64,000 nucleotides of DNA from assembly GCF_000017565.1 (NCBI RefSeq), contig NC_009719.1, forward strand, positions 2,835,001-2,899,000. The letters are read 5' to 3'. Each line of letters starts with the position of its first letter. Position 1 is the stretch's first letter. Below, one piece after another: positions 33,744-42,543 of this stretch. Below the pieces are notes generated by a model. It was given only the letters and a program-made list of their open reading frames with translations. It had not been told where the DNA came from and made no database searches. This DNA comes from Parvibaculum lavamentivorans DS-1 (GTDB lineage Bacteria; Pseudomonadota; Alphaproteobacteria; Parvibaculales; Parvibaculaceae). A program made the translations under genes and the position numbers.

Positions 33744-35702
33744 ATGATAAAGCTGAAACTTCCAGACGGTTCCGTTCGCGAGCATGAAGTGCCGCTCGAC
33801 GGGCTCGCCTTTGCCGAGAGCATCGCGAAGTCGCTGGCGAAGAAGGCGGTCGCGATCAAGATCGACGGCCAGATGAAAGACCTCTCCACGGTGATCGACC
33901 GCGATGCCGAGGTGGAGATCGTGACGCGCGAGACGCCGGACGGCGTCGACCTGCTGCGCCACGATGCCTCGCATGTGATGGCGGAAGCCGTGCAGGAGCT
34001 TTTTCCGGGCACGCAGGTGACGATCGGGCCGGTGATCGAGAACGGCTTTTATTACGACTTCGCGCGGGCAGAGCCCTTCAAGGCGGAAGACCTCGAGAAG
34101 ATCGAGCAGCGGATGCGCGAGATCGTGGACCGCGACGAGACGATCACGCGGGAAGTGTGGGACCGCGACGCGGCGGTCGAGTATTTCAAGAAGATCGGCG
34201 AAATCTACAAGGCGGAGATCATTGCCTCCATTCCGGCGGGCGAGCAGGTGTCCGTCTACCGGCAGGGGAACTGGCTCGATCTCTGCCGGGGACCGCATCT
34301 GCCCTCGACGGGGAAGCTCGGCAAGGCGTTCAAGCTTACGAAGCTCGCGGGCGCATACTGGCGGGGCGACAGCCGCAACGAGATGCTCCAGCGCATCTAT
34401 GGCACGTGCTGGGCGAACGAGAACGACCTCAAGGCTTACCTCACGATGGTGGAGGAGGCGGAGCGCCGCGACCACCGCAAGATCGGCCGCGAGATGGACC
34501 TGTTCCATCTGCAGGAGGAAGCGCAGGGCTCGGTCTTCTGGCATCCGAAGGGATGGCGCATCTGGCAGGCGCTGGAACAATATGTCCGCAGGCGGATCGA
34601 CGCGGCGGGCTATGTGGAAGTGAGGACGCCGCAGCTTCTCGACTCGAAGTTCTGGGAGCAGTCCGGCCATTGGGGCAAGTATCGCGAGAACATGTTCGTG
34701 GTGCCGGACGAGGTGCCGTCGACGGATGAGGACGCGCCTGTGCTTTCCGGCAAGGCGAAGCTCATGGCGATCAAGCCGATGAACTGCCCGGCGCATATCC
34801 AGATTTTCAAGCAGGGCGTGAAATCCTATCGCGACCTGCCGCTGCGGATGGCGGAGTTCGGCTGCTGCCACCGCAACGAGCCGCATGGCGCGCTGCACGG
34901 GCTGATGCGTGTGCGCCAGATGACGCAGGATGACGCGCATATCTTCTGCACGGAAGACCAGATCAAGGAAGAGACGGAAGCCTTCGTGGCGCTGCTCGAA
35001 AGCGTTTATGAGGATATGGGCTTCACGGGCACGAAGCTCCGGCTGGCGACGCGGCCCGATGTGCGGGCCGGTACGGACGAGACGTGGGACAAGGCGGAGA
35101 AGGCACTTGAAGAGGCGCTGAAGGCGCTTGGCAAGGAGTTCGACTTCGCGCCGGGCGAGGGCGCGTTTTACGGGCCGAAGCTCGAATTCCATCTGCGCGA
35201 CGCTATCGGCCGCTCATGGCAGCTCGGTACGCTGCAGCTCGACTTCGTGCTGCCGGAACGTCTCGATGCGTCCTATATCGGCGAGGACGGCAACAAGCAT
35301 CGCCCGGTGATGCTGCATCGCGCGATTTTGGGTTCGCTCGAACGCTTCATCGGCATTCTGATCGAGAATTACGAGGGACGCTTCCCGATGTGGCTGGCGC
35401 CGGTTCAGGCGGTGGTGACGACGATCACTTCCGACGCCGACCCCTATGCCGAAGAGATGCTGCAGAAGCTGCGCGATGCAGGCATTCGCGCGGAGCTCGA
35501 TCTTCGCAATGAGAAGATCAACTACAAGGTGCGCGAGCATTCGGTGGCGAAGGTGCCGGCGATCTTCGTGGCCGGCAAGCGCGAGGCGGAGGAGGGGACT
35601 GTGTCGATCCGCCGTCTCGGTTCGCAGCAGCAGCAGACGATGAAGCTCGACGAGGCGATCAAGGCGCTGGCGGAAGAGGCGACGCCGCCTGATATGCGAT
35701 AG
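33744..35702 (+). CDS. thrS: Threonyl-tRNA synthetase
   Basis: A 652-residue class II synthetase. The TGS domain is residues 1-60, then the editing-type domain ([30 protein letters not shown]). Catalytic Zn ligands: Cys 348 in KPMNCPAHI, His in [20 protein letters not shown], and a further His near the C-terminal region ([17 protein letters not shown]). The anticodon-binding domain is [22 protein letters not shown]. Editing site looks intact. It is cytoplasmic and charges tRNA-Thr. It is followed by a Rho-independent terminator. Confidence 0.97.
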   Translation: MIKLKLPDGSVREHEVPLDGLAFAESIAKSLAKKAVAIKIDGQMKDLSTVIDRDAEVEIVTRETPDGVDLLRHDASHVMAEAVQELFPGTQVTIGPVIENGFYYDFARAEPFKAEDLEKIEQRMREIVDRDETITREVWDRDAAVEYFKKIGEIYKAEIIASIPAGEQVSVYRQGNWLDLCRGPHLPSTGKLGKAFKLTKLAGAYWRGDSRNEMLQRIYGTCWANENDLKAYLTMVEEAERRDHRKIGREMDLFHLQEEAQGSVFWHPKGWRIWQALEQYVRRRIDAAGYVEVRTPQLLDSKFWEQSGHWGKYRENMFVVPDEVPSTDEDAPVLSGKAKLMAIKPMNCPAHIQIFKQGVKSYRDLPLRMAEFGCCHRNEPHGALHGLMRVRQMTQDDAHIFCTEDQIKEETEAFVALLESVYEDMGFTGTKLRLATRPDVRAGTDETWDKAEKALEEALKALGKEFDFAPGEGAFYGPKLEFHLRDAIGRSWQLGTLQLDFVLPERLDASYIGEDGNKHRPVMLHRAILGSLERFIGILIENYEGRFPMWLAPVQAVVTTITSDADPYAEEMLQKLRDAGIRAELDLRNEKINYKVREHSVAKVPAIFVAGKREAEEGTVSIRRLGSQQQQTMKLDEAIKALAEEATPPDMR

Positions 35703-35726
35703 CGCTCTGGCTGAGCGATGTGAGTG

Positions 35727-35766
35727 GCCCGTCCTCCTTTGTAATAAAGGTGGGCGGGCTTTTTTT
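35727..35766 (+). terminator. Terminator after thrS
   Basis: An imperfect inverted repeat (GCCCG at 35727-35731 with CGGGC at 35755-35759, helix continued by CCTTT/AAAGG) followed by seven T at 35760-35766. It lies 25 bases past the thrS stop. Confidence 0.88.
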
Positions 35767-35791
35767 ATGGACAGGTACGGAGCGTGCCGCC

Positions 35792-35822
35792 CTGGATTGC
35801 CGGGTCAAGCCCGGCAATGACA
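35792..35822 (+). repeat. Palindromic repeat, solo copy
   Basis: Identical over 31 bases to the arm at 29617-29647. It lies between the thrS terminator and the VOC gene and can fold as a short hairpin. See findings. Confidence 0.85.
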
Positions 35823-35849
35823 TTGTTTTTTAGAACTGGTTTTGGATGC

Positions 35850-36248
35850 TCACGGCAGGTTCAGCTGCCAGGAGATTCCGTAGCGGTCGCTGAGCCAGGT
35901 GAAGCGTTGGCTGAAGCCGTAATTATCGAGGGGCATCATCACCGCGCCGTCCTTGCCGAGGATGGCGGCGATCCTTTCAAGTTCTTCGAGCGAGGGAAGA
36001 TCGACGAAGAAGGAGAAGGATGGCGTGAAGGTGAAGGCGTGTTTTGCCGGGCTGTCGATGCACATGACCGTTTGCCCGGCGAGGGTGAAGCTCGCGAGCT
36101 GCACCGTGCCTTCGGGGCCGGGTTCGCCCGGTCCATATTTGTTCATGCTGTCGATGCGGCTGCCGGGGAAGAGCGAGACGTAGAGGTTCATCGCTTCCTC
36201 CGCGTTGCCTTCGAACATCAGGAAGGGTCTGATCGTCGTGCCGGTCAT
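35850..36248 (-). CDS. VOC-family protein (PhnB-like)
   Basis: A 132-residue VOC-fold protein: RPFLMFEGNAEEAMNLYVSLFPGSRI, GPEGTVQLASFTLAGQTVMCIDS, FTPSFSFFVDL and the end FTWLSDRYGISWQL. This is the PhnB/3-demethylubiquinone-methyltransferase-like subgroup, whose members are usually metal-binding proteins of unknown function. It is the third gene of the ArsR-SRPBCC-VOC operon, 17 bp after the SRPBCC gene. Confidence 0.85.
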   Translation of the reverse strand: MTGTTIRPFLMFEGNAEEAMNLYVSLFPGSRIDSMNKYGPGEPGPEGTVQLASFTLAGQTVMCIDSPAKHAFTFTPSFSFFVDLPSLEELERIAAILGKDGAVMMPLDNYGFSQRFTWLSDRYGISWQLNLP

Positions 36249-36265
36249 CCTGTTTCCTCCTGCGC

Positions 36266-36808
36266 TTACTTTTCCGAATAGCGCTTTCTGTATTCGTCCT
36301 CAATGCCGTCGAAGGCTTCCCAGAAGGGGGTTTTCGGATTGCCTTCGAGCTGTTCGGCGAGCATCGCGAGGTGGGTGTGCCAGCCACCCGAGAAATTGAT
36401 TGCGTCGCTGACGCCGGAGACGCGGCGGTGGGTGAGGACGAGGCGGACCTTGTCGCCTTGTTCCGTCAGTTCGATTTCCACAACCGAGCCCTTGGGGTCC
36501 ATGTCTTCGTCCCAGGTGAAACCGAGGCGATGAGGTGGCTCCCAGATCGTGACGACATGCTTGCTGTCGAAGGGGCCGGCATATTTCCTGAAGCGTTCAG
36601 GCGGCGCGGAGGGGTGGGGCCCAATATTCGAATTGTCGAAGACAATGTCCATTTTGCCGCCGACGCGCGGCTCCATGGGGCCGGCCGCGAACCAGAGGCC
36701 GCGCAGTTCGGCATCCGTCAGATATTTCCAGACGCGCTCGATCGGGCCGGGGAGCAAGCGTTCGAAGCGGACGGTGTGATTGTCGACCAGGGTGCCGTAT
36801 TCACTCAT
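36266..36808 (-). CDS. SRPBCC (AHSA1-type) protein
   Basis: A 180-residue START-like protein: HTVRFERLLPGPIERVWKYLTDAELRGLWFAAGPME, VGGKMDIVFDN, PHRLGFTWDED and VRLVLTHRRVSGVSDAINFSGGWHTHLAMLAEQL. The AHSA1/SRPBCC fold has a deep hydrophobic cavity for lipids or other small ligands. It sits 31 bp after the ArsR gene and 17 bp before the VOC gene, so it is probably the target of that regulator. No ligand can be named. The cysteine-free, Phe-rich core looks intact. Confidence 0.88.
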   Translation of the reverse strand: MSEYGTLVDNHTVRFERLLPGPIERVWKYLTDAELRGLWFAAGPMEPRVGGKMDIVFDNSNIGPHPSAPPERFRKYAGPFDSKHVVTIWEPPHRLGFTWDEDMDPKGSVVEIELTEQGDKVRLVLTHRRVSGVSDAINFSGGWHTHLAMLAEQLEGNPKTPFWEAFDGIEDEYRKRYSEK

Positions 36809-36839
36809 CGGATTACCTCGCGGGAGTTATTCGGGGCTG

Positions 36840-37160
36840 TCATTGCTTCCTGTCTCGCTCCGCCGCCGCGAGAAGTTCGCGCTCCAATGCATCGAGCTTC
36901 GGGCCCCAGAAGCGGCGGATATTCGCGAGCCAGGTTTCGATGCCCTCGATGCCCTGCGGGTCCAGTGAATAGATGCGGCGCTGCGCATCGACGCGAACGC
37001 GGACGAGGCGGGCGGATTTCAGGGCCTTCAGGTGTTGCGAGACGGCAGGTGCGCTCATTTCGAAACGGCGCGCGATGTCGCCAGCCGCAAGTTCGCCGGC
37101 GGCGAGCATTTCGACGATCTGCCGCCGGGTGGGGTCTGCCAATGCCGTGAATGTTTCCAT
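36840..37160 (-). CDS. ArsR-family transcriptional regulator
   Basis: A 106-residue winged-helix repressor: TFTALADPTRRQIVEMLAAGELAAGDIARRFEMSAPAVSQHLKALKSARLVRVRVDAQRRIYSLDPQG. It lacks the metal-binding Cys of ArsR proper and fits the SRPBCC-associated subgroup, which is ligand-sensing or unknown. It heads a three-gene operon. The 18-bp perfect palindrome 18 bases upstream is the likely operator. An ATG at 37160 is used; a GTG five codons earlier would overlap the palindrome region. Confidence 0.88.
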   Translation of the reverse strand: METFTALADPTRRQIVEMLAAGELAAGDIARRFEMSAPAVSQHLKALKSARLVRVRVDAQRRIYSLDPQGIEGIETWLANIRRFWGPKLDALERELLAAAERDRKQ

Positions 37161-37177
37161 GTTTCTTATTTTCACAT

Positions 37178-37195
37178 TTGACTTAATTAAGTCAA
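37178..37195. promoter_or_regulatory. ArsR-type operator palindrome
   Basis: Perfect 18-base palindrome TTGACTTAATTAAGTCAA, 18 bases before the ArsR ATG. Its TTGACT arm could double as the -35 element. Assignment is by position and symmetry. Confidence 0.8.
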
Positions 37196-37302
37196 TGCGA
37201 AATTTAAAAGCCGTGGCGGGGCGGTATCGGACAGAAGCGTGTGGCTATGGTTAAATCCAGCCACGGGGTACTGCTGCAGAACGCCGGTGAGGGGCCTTCA
37301 AG

Positions 37303-39057
37303 ATGATGCTTTCAACGAAATGGCGGGGTGCGATGTTCGCGCTCGGGCTGGCTTGCGCTTTCGGCCCCGCGCGGGCGGATGTGCCGGAGCCGGCCACGGC
37401 AACGATGACGCCGGTGGCGAGCGGGGGCGAGGTGCTGAGCCCTGAGCTTTACCAGACGCCCGAGGGCTTTCGCTGGCGCATCACCAAAACCGCGTGGACG
37501 GAGAGCGACGAGCGCGCCTTTGGCGAATTCGTGACCGCGATCGGCGAGAGCAATTGCCGGACCTTCGATGAATGCCTGAAGGGGCCGTGGAACATCTACC
37601 GGACGAGCGATCCGAAAGGCATGTTCTTCTATGCCGATTGCGCGGACCTGCCTTATGCGCTGCGCGCCTATTTCGCCTGGAAGACGGGATTGCCGTTTTC
37701 CTACACAAGCGGCGTGGCGGCGGTGGGGCAGTCGAGGGATCTGCGCTATTCGCGCTATGGCAATTACGTCTACAAGCGCACCGATGTGGTTCCCTCCGTG
37801 GAAGGAGCATTTCCGAACGGACGCAGCGTTCTCAACGCCATCAACAATGTCGTTTCGACGGCGATGTACCGTTTCGCGCCTTCGCCGTCGCGCGGCGACC
37901 TGTTCGATTTCTATCCGGTGAAGATCGCCAAGGGGTCGATCCGTCCCGGCACCGTGATCTACGATCCGAACGGACATGTGGCGGTCGTCTACAGCGTGGA
38001 CGAAGAGGGACGCATCCGCTTCATCGACGCACATCCCGACAATTCGTTGACGCGCGGCAGCTATGGCAAGCGGTTCGTGCGTGCCTCTGCGCCAATGGGT
38101 GCGGGCTTCAAGAACTGGCGGCCGATGAAGCTTGCCGGGGCGAGGCAGGGCGCCGACGGCACATGGTATGGCGGGCGCGTGGTGCTGGCAGCGGACCATG
38201 AGATCGCCGACTGGTCGGACGAACAATTTTACGGGAACGGTTCGCCCGCCGCAAAGCAATGGGCTTCGGCAATCTTCATCCATGACGGACAGCGGCTCGA
38301 CTATTACGACTATGTGCGGCAGGCGGTTGCGGGCGGCAATGTCACTTACGATCCGATCATGGAAACGCGGCTGATGGTGCGCGAGCTGTGCGACGATCTT
38401 CACTACCGCGCGCAATCGGTCGATGTGGCGGTGATGGCGGGGCTGCACCGGCAGGCGCAACCGGCGCGGCTGCCCGACAATATTTACGGCACGACCGGCG
38501 ACTGGGAAACCTATTCGACGCCGTCGCGCGATGCGCGGCTGAAGACCTCATTCGTGGAGTTGCGCGAGCTGGTGGAACGCTTCATCGGCATGGCGGAGAA
38601 AGGCGATCCGAAACTCGACTATGAAGGGGGCAGTCTTGCGAAGGATTTGAAGGCGGCCTATGCGGAAGAGGCCGGCGCCTGCGAGGTTGCCTATACCGCG
38701 AGCGACGGCTCTTCGCGGCGCATGAGTTTCGAGGAAGCGCGGGCGCGGGTCTTCGGGTTTTCGTTCGATCCCTATCACTGCCCGGAACTTCGCTGGGGCG
38801 CGCGCTCGGCCGACGAGCTTGCCACATGTCCTGACGGAGAAACAAAGCGCGCCTGGTATGACGCGCAGCAGCGCCTGCGCAACCAGATCGACCGGACCTA
38901 TGACGTGCGGATGGGTTTCACGCTGGCGGACCTCAGGAGGGGTGCATCCGGGAGCGGGGCGGACGCGGCGCCGGATACGGATGTGATGGCGGCGCTTCGG
39001 CGGCATGTGGCGGAGGGACAGGGCAACGGACTTCGGGCCGCTTCGTCCGAACCGTGA
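37303..39057 (+). CDS. Exported Cys-His hydrolase-like protein, unknown family
   Basis: A 584-residue protein with a signal peptide (MFALGLACAFGPARA). Residues 105-240 have the order Cys (MFFYADCADLPYALRAYFA), His (GTVIYDPNGHVAVVY) and Asp-rich site (RFIDAHPDNSLTRG), as in papain-like NlpC/P60 or CHAP hydrolases, but I cannot place it in a known family. The rest is helical with several Cys pairs and ends in an Ala-rich tail. GAGGGG lies before the ATG. A cell-wall or peptide hydrolase is possible. It is convergent with the outer-membrane protein gene (1 bp apart). Confidence 0.7.
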   Translation: MMLSTKWRGAMFALGLACAFGPARADVPEPATATMTPVASGGEVLSPELYQTPEGFRWRITKTAWTESDERAFGEFVTAIGESNCRTFDECLKGPWNIYRTSDPKGMFFYADCADLPYALRAYFAWKTGLPFSYTSGVAAVGQSRDLRYSRYGNYVYKRTDVVPSVEGAFPNGRSVLNAINNVVSTAMYRFAPSPSRGDLFDFYPVKIAKGSIRPGTVIYDPNGHVAVVYSVDEEGRIRFIDAHPDNSLTRGSYGKRFVRASAPMGAGFKNWRPMKLAGARQGADGTWYGGRVVLAADHEIADWSDEQFYGNGSPAAKQWASAIFIHDGQRLDYYDYVRQAVAGGNVTYDPIMETRLMVRELCDDLHYRAQSVDVAVMAGLHRQAQPARLPDNIYGTTGDWETYSTPSRDARLKTSFVELRELVERFIGMAEKGDPKLDYEGGSLAKDLKAAYAEEAGACEVAYTASDGSSRRMSFEEARARVFGFSFDPYHCPELRWGARSADELATCPDGETKRAWYDAQQRLRNQIDRTYDVRMGFTLADLRRGASGSGADAAPDTDVMAALRRHVAEGQGNGLRAASSEP

Positions 39058-39058
39058 G

Positions 39059-39907
39059 CTAGAAGCTGTACCAGATTGCGAAACGCAACACTGTCTCCTC
39101 AATGGTGCTGCGGCCGATGATCGTCTGCTCGATGCCTGTTTCCGCCGACCAGCCGGGTGCGAAATGCCGCGGCAGGGTATGGACGGTGGAGAAGCCGAGC
39201 TTGCTCGACTGATAGAGCTCATCATTGGCGGTGGATTTCAACGCGACGGTGTTCAGGCTTTTCAGCAGGAACATGATGTCCGGCCAGGGCTTGATACCGA
39301 GGGTGACGTCGGCGCGGGCTTCGTCGGGCCTTTGCCGGTCGCGATACCGGTAGGCGACCTCCTGCACCGAGAAGATGTTCATGCCATAAAACATATCGCT
39401 TCGTGCCATGACGATACCGAATTCAGTATCGACGTCGCCGCTGCGCGTTGCGGCGGGGTCGTTTCCGTTTTCCATCAGATGAAGCGTTATGAGGGGTTGC
39501 AGCGAGTAGAGCGTTTCCTTCCACGTGCCGAGGGCGATGCGCGCGCCGGCCTTGAGGCGAGACAGGCCGGCATTGGAAAACTCATAGCCGAAGTAATCCG
39601 TCTCTTCGCTCGTGTAGGCGGCTTCGCCGATCAGGGTGAGGTTTTCGAGAAGACCATATTCGGCATAGGGCGCGATCTCGAGCTTGGTGTAGCGGCTGGT
39701 CGAGCGCTTGTTGCCGTCGGCGTTGTATCTTTCATCCGCCGAGAGCCAGGTGATGCTTGTGATGATTTCGCCGCTGCCGGGCGCAAGCGGCCAGCCGCCC
39801 GCACAAACCTCGCCGCCCATGAGCGACATGGCGAAGAAGCAGACCATAAATATGTTATTGCGCGGTAGGAATCGCCGCACAGAAAGCCCCCCTGGCATTA
39901 AGGCCAT
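39059..39907 (-). CDS. Outer-membrane beta-barrel-type protein
   Basis: A 282-residue protein with a likely signal peptide ending GGEVCA. The rest shows alternating amphipathic beta strands with aromatic residues, such as TKLEIAPYAEYGLLENLTLIGEAAYTSE, and ends in FAIWYSF. That C-terminal aromatic residue is typical for outer-membrane barrels. Substrate unknown. Translation start has no Shine-Dalgarno and may be the second Met (residue 21). Confidence 0.7.
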   Translation of the reverse strand: MALMPGGLSVRRFLPRNNIFMVCFFAMSLMGGEVCAGGWPLAPGSGEIITSITWLSADERYNADGNKRSTSRYTKLEIAPYAEYGLLENLTLIGEAAYTSEETDYFGYEFSNAGLSRLKAGARIALGTWKETLYSLQPLITLHLMENGNDPAATRSGDVDTEFGIVMARSDMFYGMNIFSVQEVAYRYRDRQRPDEARADVTLGIKPWPDIMFLLKSLNTVALKSTANDELYQSSKLGFSTVHTLPRHFAPGWSAETGIEQTIIGRSTIEETVLRFAIWYSF

Positions 39908-39977
39908 GGTGACGGGCAGGCTTGTCTAAGTAAAGCGGGGAGCCTAAGTAAAATGCGAGCTCCCGCGCGCCGCCTAT

Positions 39978-40580
39978 ATGGAAGAGGATTTTCTTTTGGC
40001 CCGATCCCAGGAAACCATCGATCTCCTGCTCACGCGCCGCTCCGCGAAGGCGCTGACCATGGTGGAACCGGGGCCGAGCGAGGACGAGCTTCAAACGATC
40101 CTGCGGGCGGGGGCGCGGGTGCCGGATCACGGCAAGCTGGCGCCATGGCGCTTCATCGTCTTCCGGGGCGAGGCGCGGGGACAATTCGGCGCGGTGCTGC
40201 GGGATGTCTATGCGCGGGCCCAGCCTGGCGCCACCAATGACCAGCTCGATTTCGAGGCAGGACGGCTGACGCGCGCGCCGGTGGTTGTCGCCGTGATATC
40301 CCGCGTGACGCCGGGGATAAAGATTCCGGAGTGGGAGCAGCTTCTGTCCGCGGGCGCGGTCTGTCAGAACATGCTGATCGCGGCGACGGCGCTCGGCTTC
40401 GGCGCGCAATGGCTGACGGAATGGTATGCGTTCGATGCGAAGGTGAATGAGGCGCTCGGCCTTGGCGAGAACGAGAAGGTTGCCGGCTATCTCTATTTCG
40501 GCAGCGAGAGCGTACCCAAGGACGAACGTCCGCGCCCGGAGCTTTCGGAGATCACCTCCGAATGGGCGGCGAAAGGCTGA
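39978..40580 (+). CDS. Nitroreductase-family protein (YdjA-like)
   Basis: A 200-residue FMN-binding nitroreductase. TIDLLLTRRSAKAL, LRAGARVPDHGKLAPWRF (FMN contact), SAGAVCQNMLIAATALGFGAQW and a final KDERPRPEL match the family. The physiological substrate is unknown; such enzymes reduce nitro groups, quinones or related compounds with NAD(P)H. A weak ATG at 39978 is used; a TTG at 39996 has a better-placed GAAGAGG and may be the real start. Confidence 0.88.
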   Translation: MEEDFLLARSQETIDLLLTRRSAKALTMVEPGPSEDELQTILRAGARVPDHGKLAPWRFIVFRGEARGQFGAVLRDVYARAQPGATNDQLDFEAGRLTRAPVVVAVISRVTPGIKIPEWEQLLSAGAVCQNMLIAATALGFGAQWLTEWYAFDAKVNEALGLGENEKVAGYLYFGSESVPKDERPRPELSEITSEWAAKG

Positions 40581-40583
40581 CGC

Positions 40584-40871
40584 CTAGTTTCCCTTGTAGT
40601 TCGGCGTGCCGCGCACTTCGCCTTCGGAGAAGCGCGTGAGCGCCGCAGCCTGAGCGACCGCAAGGCCGGCCTTCCCGTCCACGACCTCCTTGCGTCCTGC
40701 GTCGCCCCGGAAGAGCGTGCGCCTGTTGTCGAACAGGAATGAAACCACGACGAGGCCGAGCAGGAGCCCGACCGCGATTGCCGCACCGCCGCTTTGCAGA
40801 TAGATCATGCCCGTCACGCCGATGCAGAAAGCGGCGAGCAGCACGGCCAGAATGATCTTGAAGGTCCTCAT
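40584..40871 (-). CDS. Small membrane protein, unknown function
   Basis: A 95-residue protein with two hydrophobic segments (ILAVLLAAFCIGVTGMIYL and IAVGLLLGLVVVSFLF) and a polar C-terminal half (KEVVDGKAGLAVAQAAALTRF). Convergent with the nitroreductase, 3 bp apart. No family is recognised. Confidence 0.55.
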   Translation of the reverse strand: MRTFKIILAVLLAAFCIGVTGMIYLQSGGAAIAVGLLLGLVVVSFLFDNRRTLFRGDAGRKEVVDGKAGLAVAQAAALTRFSEGEVRGTPNYKGN

Positions 40872-40957
40872 AAGGTACCCCTACGGCTTCCGGTTGGCTC
40901 GGTCAGACGACAATATAGCGCGAAATTGTATCGAAACGGAACAAGGGAAGGGCGGGC

Positions 40958-41686
40958 ATGGCCGGCGGCGCGGGGCGAAAGCCGAGGGGCATCCTGTTCG
41001 ACAAGGATGGAACCTTGTTCGACTATCACGGAACCTGGGGCCCGATCCTCGTCGAAGCGGCTGAAATGGCCGCGCGTGAGCGGCGCGACCTTGTGCCGGA
41101 GATGCTGTCGGTCATTGGCTTCGATCCGGCGACGGCGCGGGTCGCGGCGGGCAGCATTGCCGGGGCGGGAGATACGTTCGGGCTGGTGGATGCGTGGATC
41201 ACGATTGCCGGCGGGTGGGAGAGGGCGGCGCTGATCGCGGCGCTGGACGGGCTCTTCATCCGGCTGGCGCCGGAGCGGTCGCTGCCGGTGACGGATCTGC
41301 CGGTGTTCTTCAGGGGGCTGAAGGACAGGGAGATCAGGACAGGCATTGCCACCAACGATGTGGCGGAATCGGCGCGGGCGACGATCCTGCGGTTCGGGCT
41401 TGAGACCTATATCGAATTTTCGGCCGGGTATGACAGCGGGCATGGGCAGAAGCCGGGGCCGGGCATGGCGCTCGCCTTTTGCGCGGCGGTGGGGCTCGCG
41501 CCCCATGAGATTGCCGTGGTGGGGGACAACAGCCATGACCTCGAAATGGGCCGAAGGGCGGGCGCGGCGCTCAATATCGGCGTGCTGACGGGGACTAGCG
41601 GGCGCGACGATCTCGCGCCGCTTGCCGATCACGTTATCGGGAGCATTGCGGAACTGCCGGCGCTGCTGGACGAGCTGGGCGGCTAG
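40958..41686 (+). CDS. HAD-superfamily hydrolase (phosphoglycolate phosphatase-like)
   Basis: A 242-residue HAD phosphatase. Motif I is LFDKDGTLFD, motif II IATNDVAES (Thr), motif III KPGPGMAL (Lys), motif IV VVGDNSHDLEMG. The small cap subdomain and Gph-like pattern suggest a small phosphorylated-sugar or acid substrate, but the substrate is not known. A strong AAGGGCGGG is near the ATG. Its stop overlaps the convergent phytanoyl-CoA dioxygenase stop (shared CTAG). Confidence 0.9.
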   Translation: MAGGAGRKPRGILFDKDGTLFDYHGTWGPILVEAAEMAARERRDLVPEMLSVIGFDPATARVAAGSIAGAGDTFGLVDAWITIAGGWERAALIAALDGLFIRLAPERSLPVTDLPVFFRGLKDREIRTGIATNDVAESARATILRFGLETYIEFSAGYDSGHGQKPGPGMALAFCAAVGLAPHEIAVVGDNSHDLEMGRRAGAALNIGVLTGTSGRDDLAPLADHVIGSIAELPALLDELGG

Positions 41687-42492
41687 GCGAGATCCCAGAT
41701 GGATTTGAAGTCCCGCGTTTCGCCGAGGAGGCGCTGGGCGGGCGTTTTCTTGTCGATATGGCCGATCAGGTTCATGTAGGTGCCGAAGCCGCAGAGTTCC
41801 TGGAGGCGCGGCTCGAAGGTCTTCACGAGGTCGAGCGGGAGACCGAGCTGCTGGTTCTCCTGCTGACGGATGAAGCCGGCGCAGTAATTCATGGCGATGC
41901 CGACACGGCGCGCGCCGGACTTGTTGGCGCCGCCGCCATGCCAGAGGCTGCCATGCCAGATGAGGACGGAGCCTTTCGGCATCTCGGCGGGGATGCTGTC
42001 GTAATGCGTTCCGTATTCGGGGGAGCGGTCCCATTTATGAGTACCGGGGATAATGCGCGTGGCGCCGTTCTCCTCGGTGAAATCCGTCAATGCCCACATT
42101 GAATTGCAGACGAAGGGCGCGTGGGGCTTTGCCACCGGCATCACCTGATCGTCGGCATGGATCGGCTGGCTCTTTTCGCCGGGGTCGATCGAGATGGAGG
42201 AGAGCGAGGAGATCAGGCAGCCCTTGTCCAGCACGCCTTCGATGACGGGAAGGACGGATGAATGGACGGGGATGCGCTGGAAGACGGCGCCGAAGGCGAG
42301 CAGGTTGTAGATGCGGACGGTATGGTGCCCCTCGAAGCCGTTTTTCGCGGGCACCACATTCATGTCGCGCTCAAGGCGAAGCAGCGTTTCGTTCAGCTCG
42401 TCTATGAGAGCCGGTTCGATGGCGTTTTCGACGATGGTGTAGCCTTCGGCATCAACGGTGGCGATGTGGCGGTTTGCTTCTTCCGGTGTCAT
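41683..42492 (-). CDS. Phytanoyl-CoA dioxygenase (PhyH) family protein
   Basis: A 269-residue Fe(II)/2-oxoglutarate dioxygenase. The HxD of the iron triad is in SQPIHADDQVMP; the distal His is in LIWHGSLWHGGGANKSGARRVG with the 2OG-binding Arg. PhyH-family enzymes hydroxylate various acids, amino acids or CoA esters; substrate unknown. A GGAGGAG precedes the ATG. It lies 51 bp downstream of the TPR/2OG oxygenase gene on the same strand, so both may be cotranscribed. Its stop overlaps the convergent HAD stop. Confidence 0.9.
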   Translation of the reverse strand: MTPEEANRHIATVDAEGYTIVENAIEPALIDELNETLLRLERDMNVVPAKNGFEGHHTVRIYNLLAFGAVFQRIPVHSSVLPVIEGVLDKGCLISSLSSISIDPGEKSQPIHADDQVMPVAKPHAPFVCNSMWALTDFTEENGATRIIPGTHKWDRSPEYGTHYDSIPAEMPKGSVLIWHGSLWHGGGANKSGARRVGIAMNYCAGFIRQQENQQLGLPLDLVKTFEPRLQELCGFGTYMNLIGHIDKKTPAQRLLGETRDFKSIWDLA

Positions 42493-42543
42493 TTTCTCCT
42501 CCCCGCCAGCCGCATGATACGTGCGGCGGCGGTTTCGTCCAGA

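Noticed and set aside
33384-35192. A 602-codon minus-strand frame over thrS
   Set aside because: It is antisense to threonyl-tRNA synthetase. Its content is Arg/His-rich, as expected from GC-rich antisense codons.
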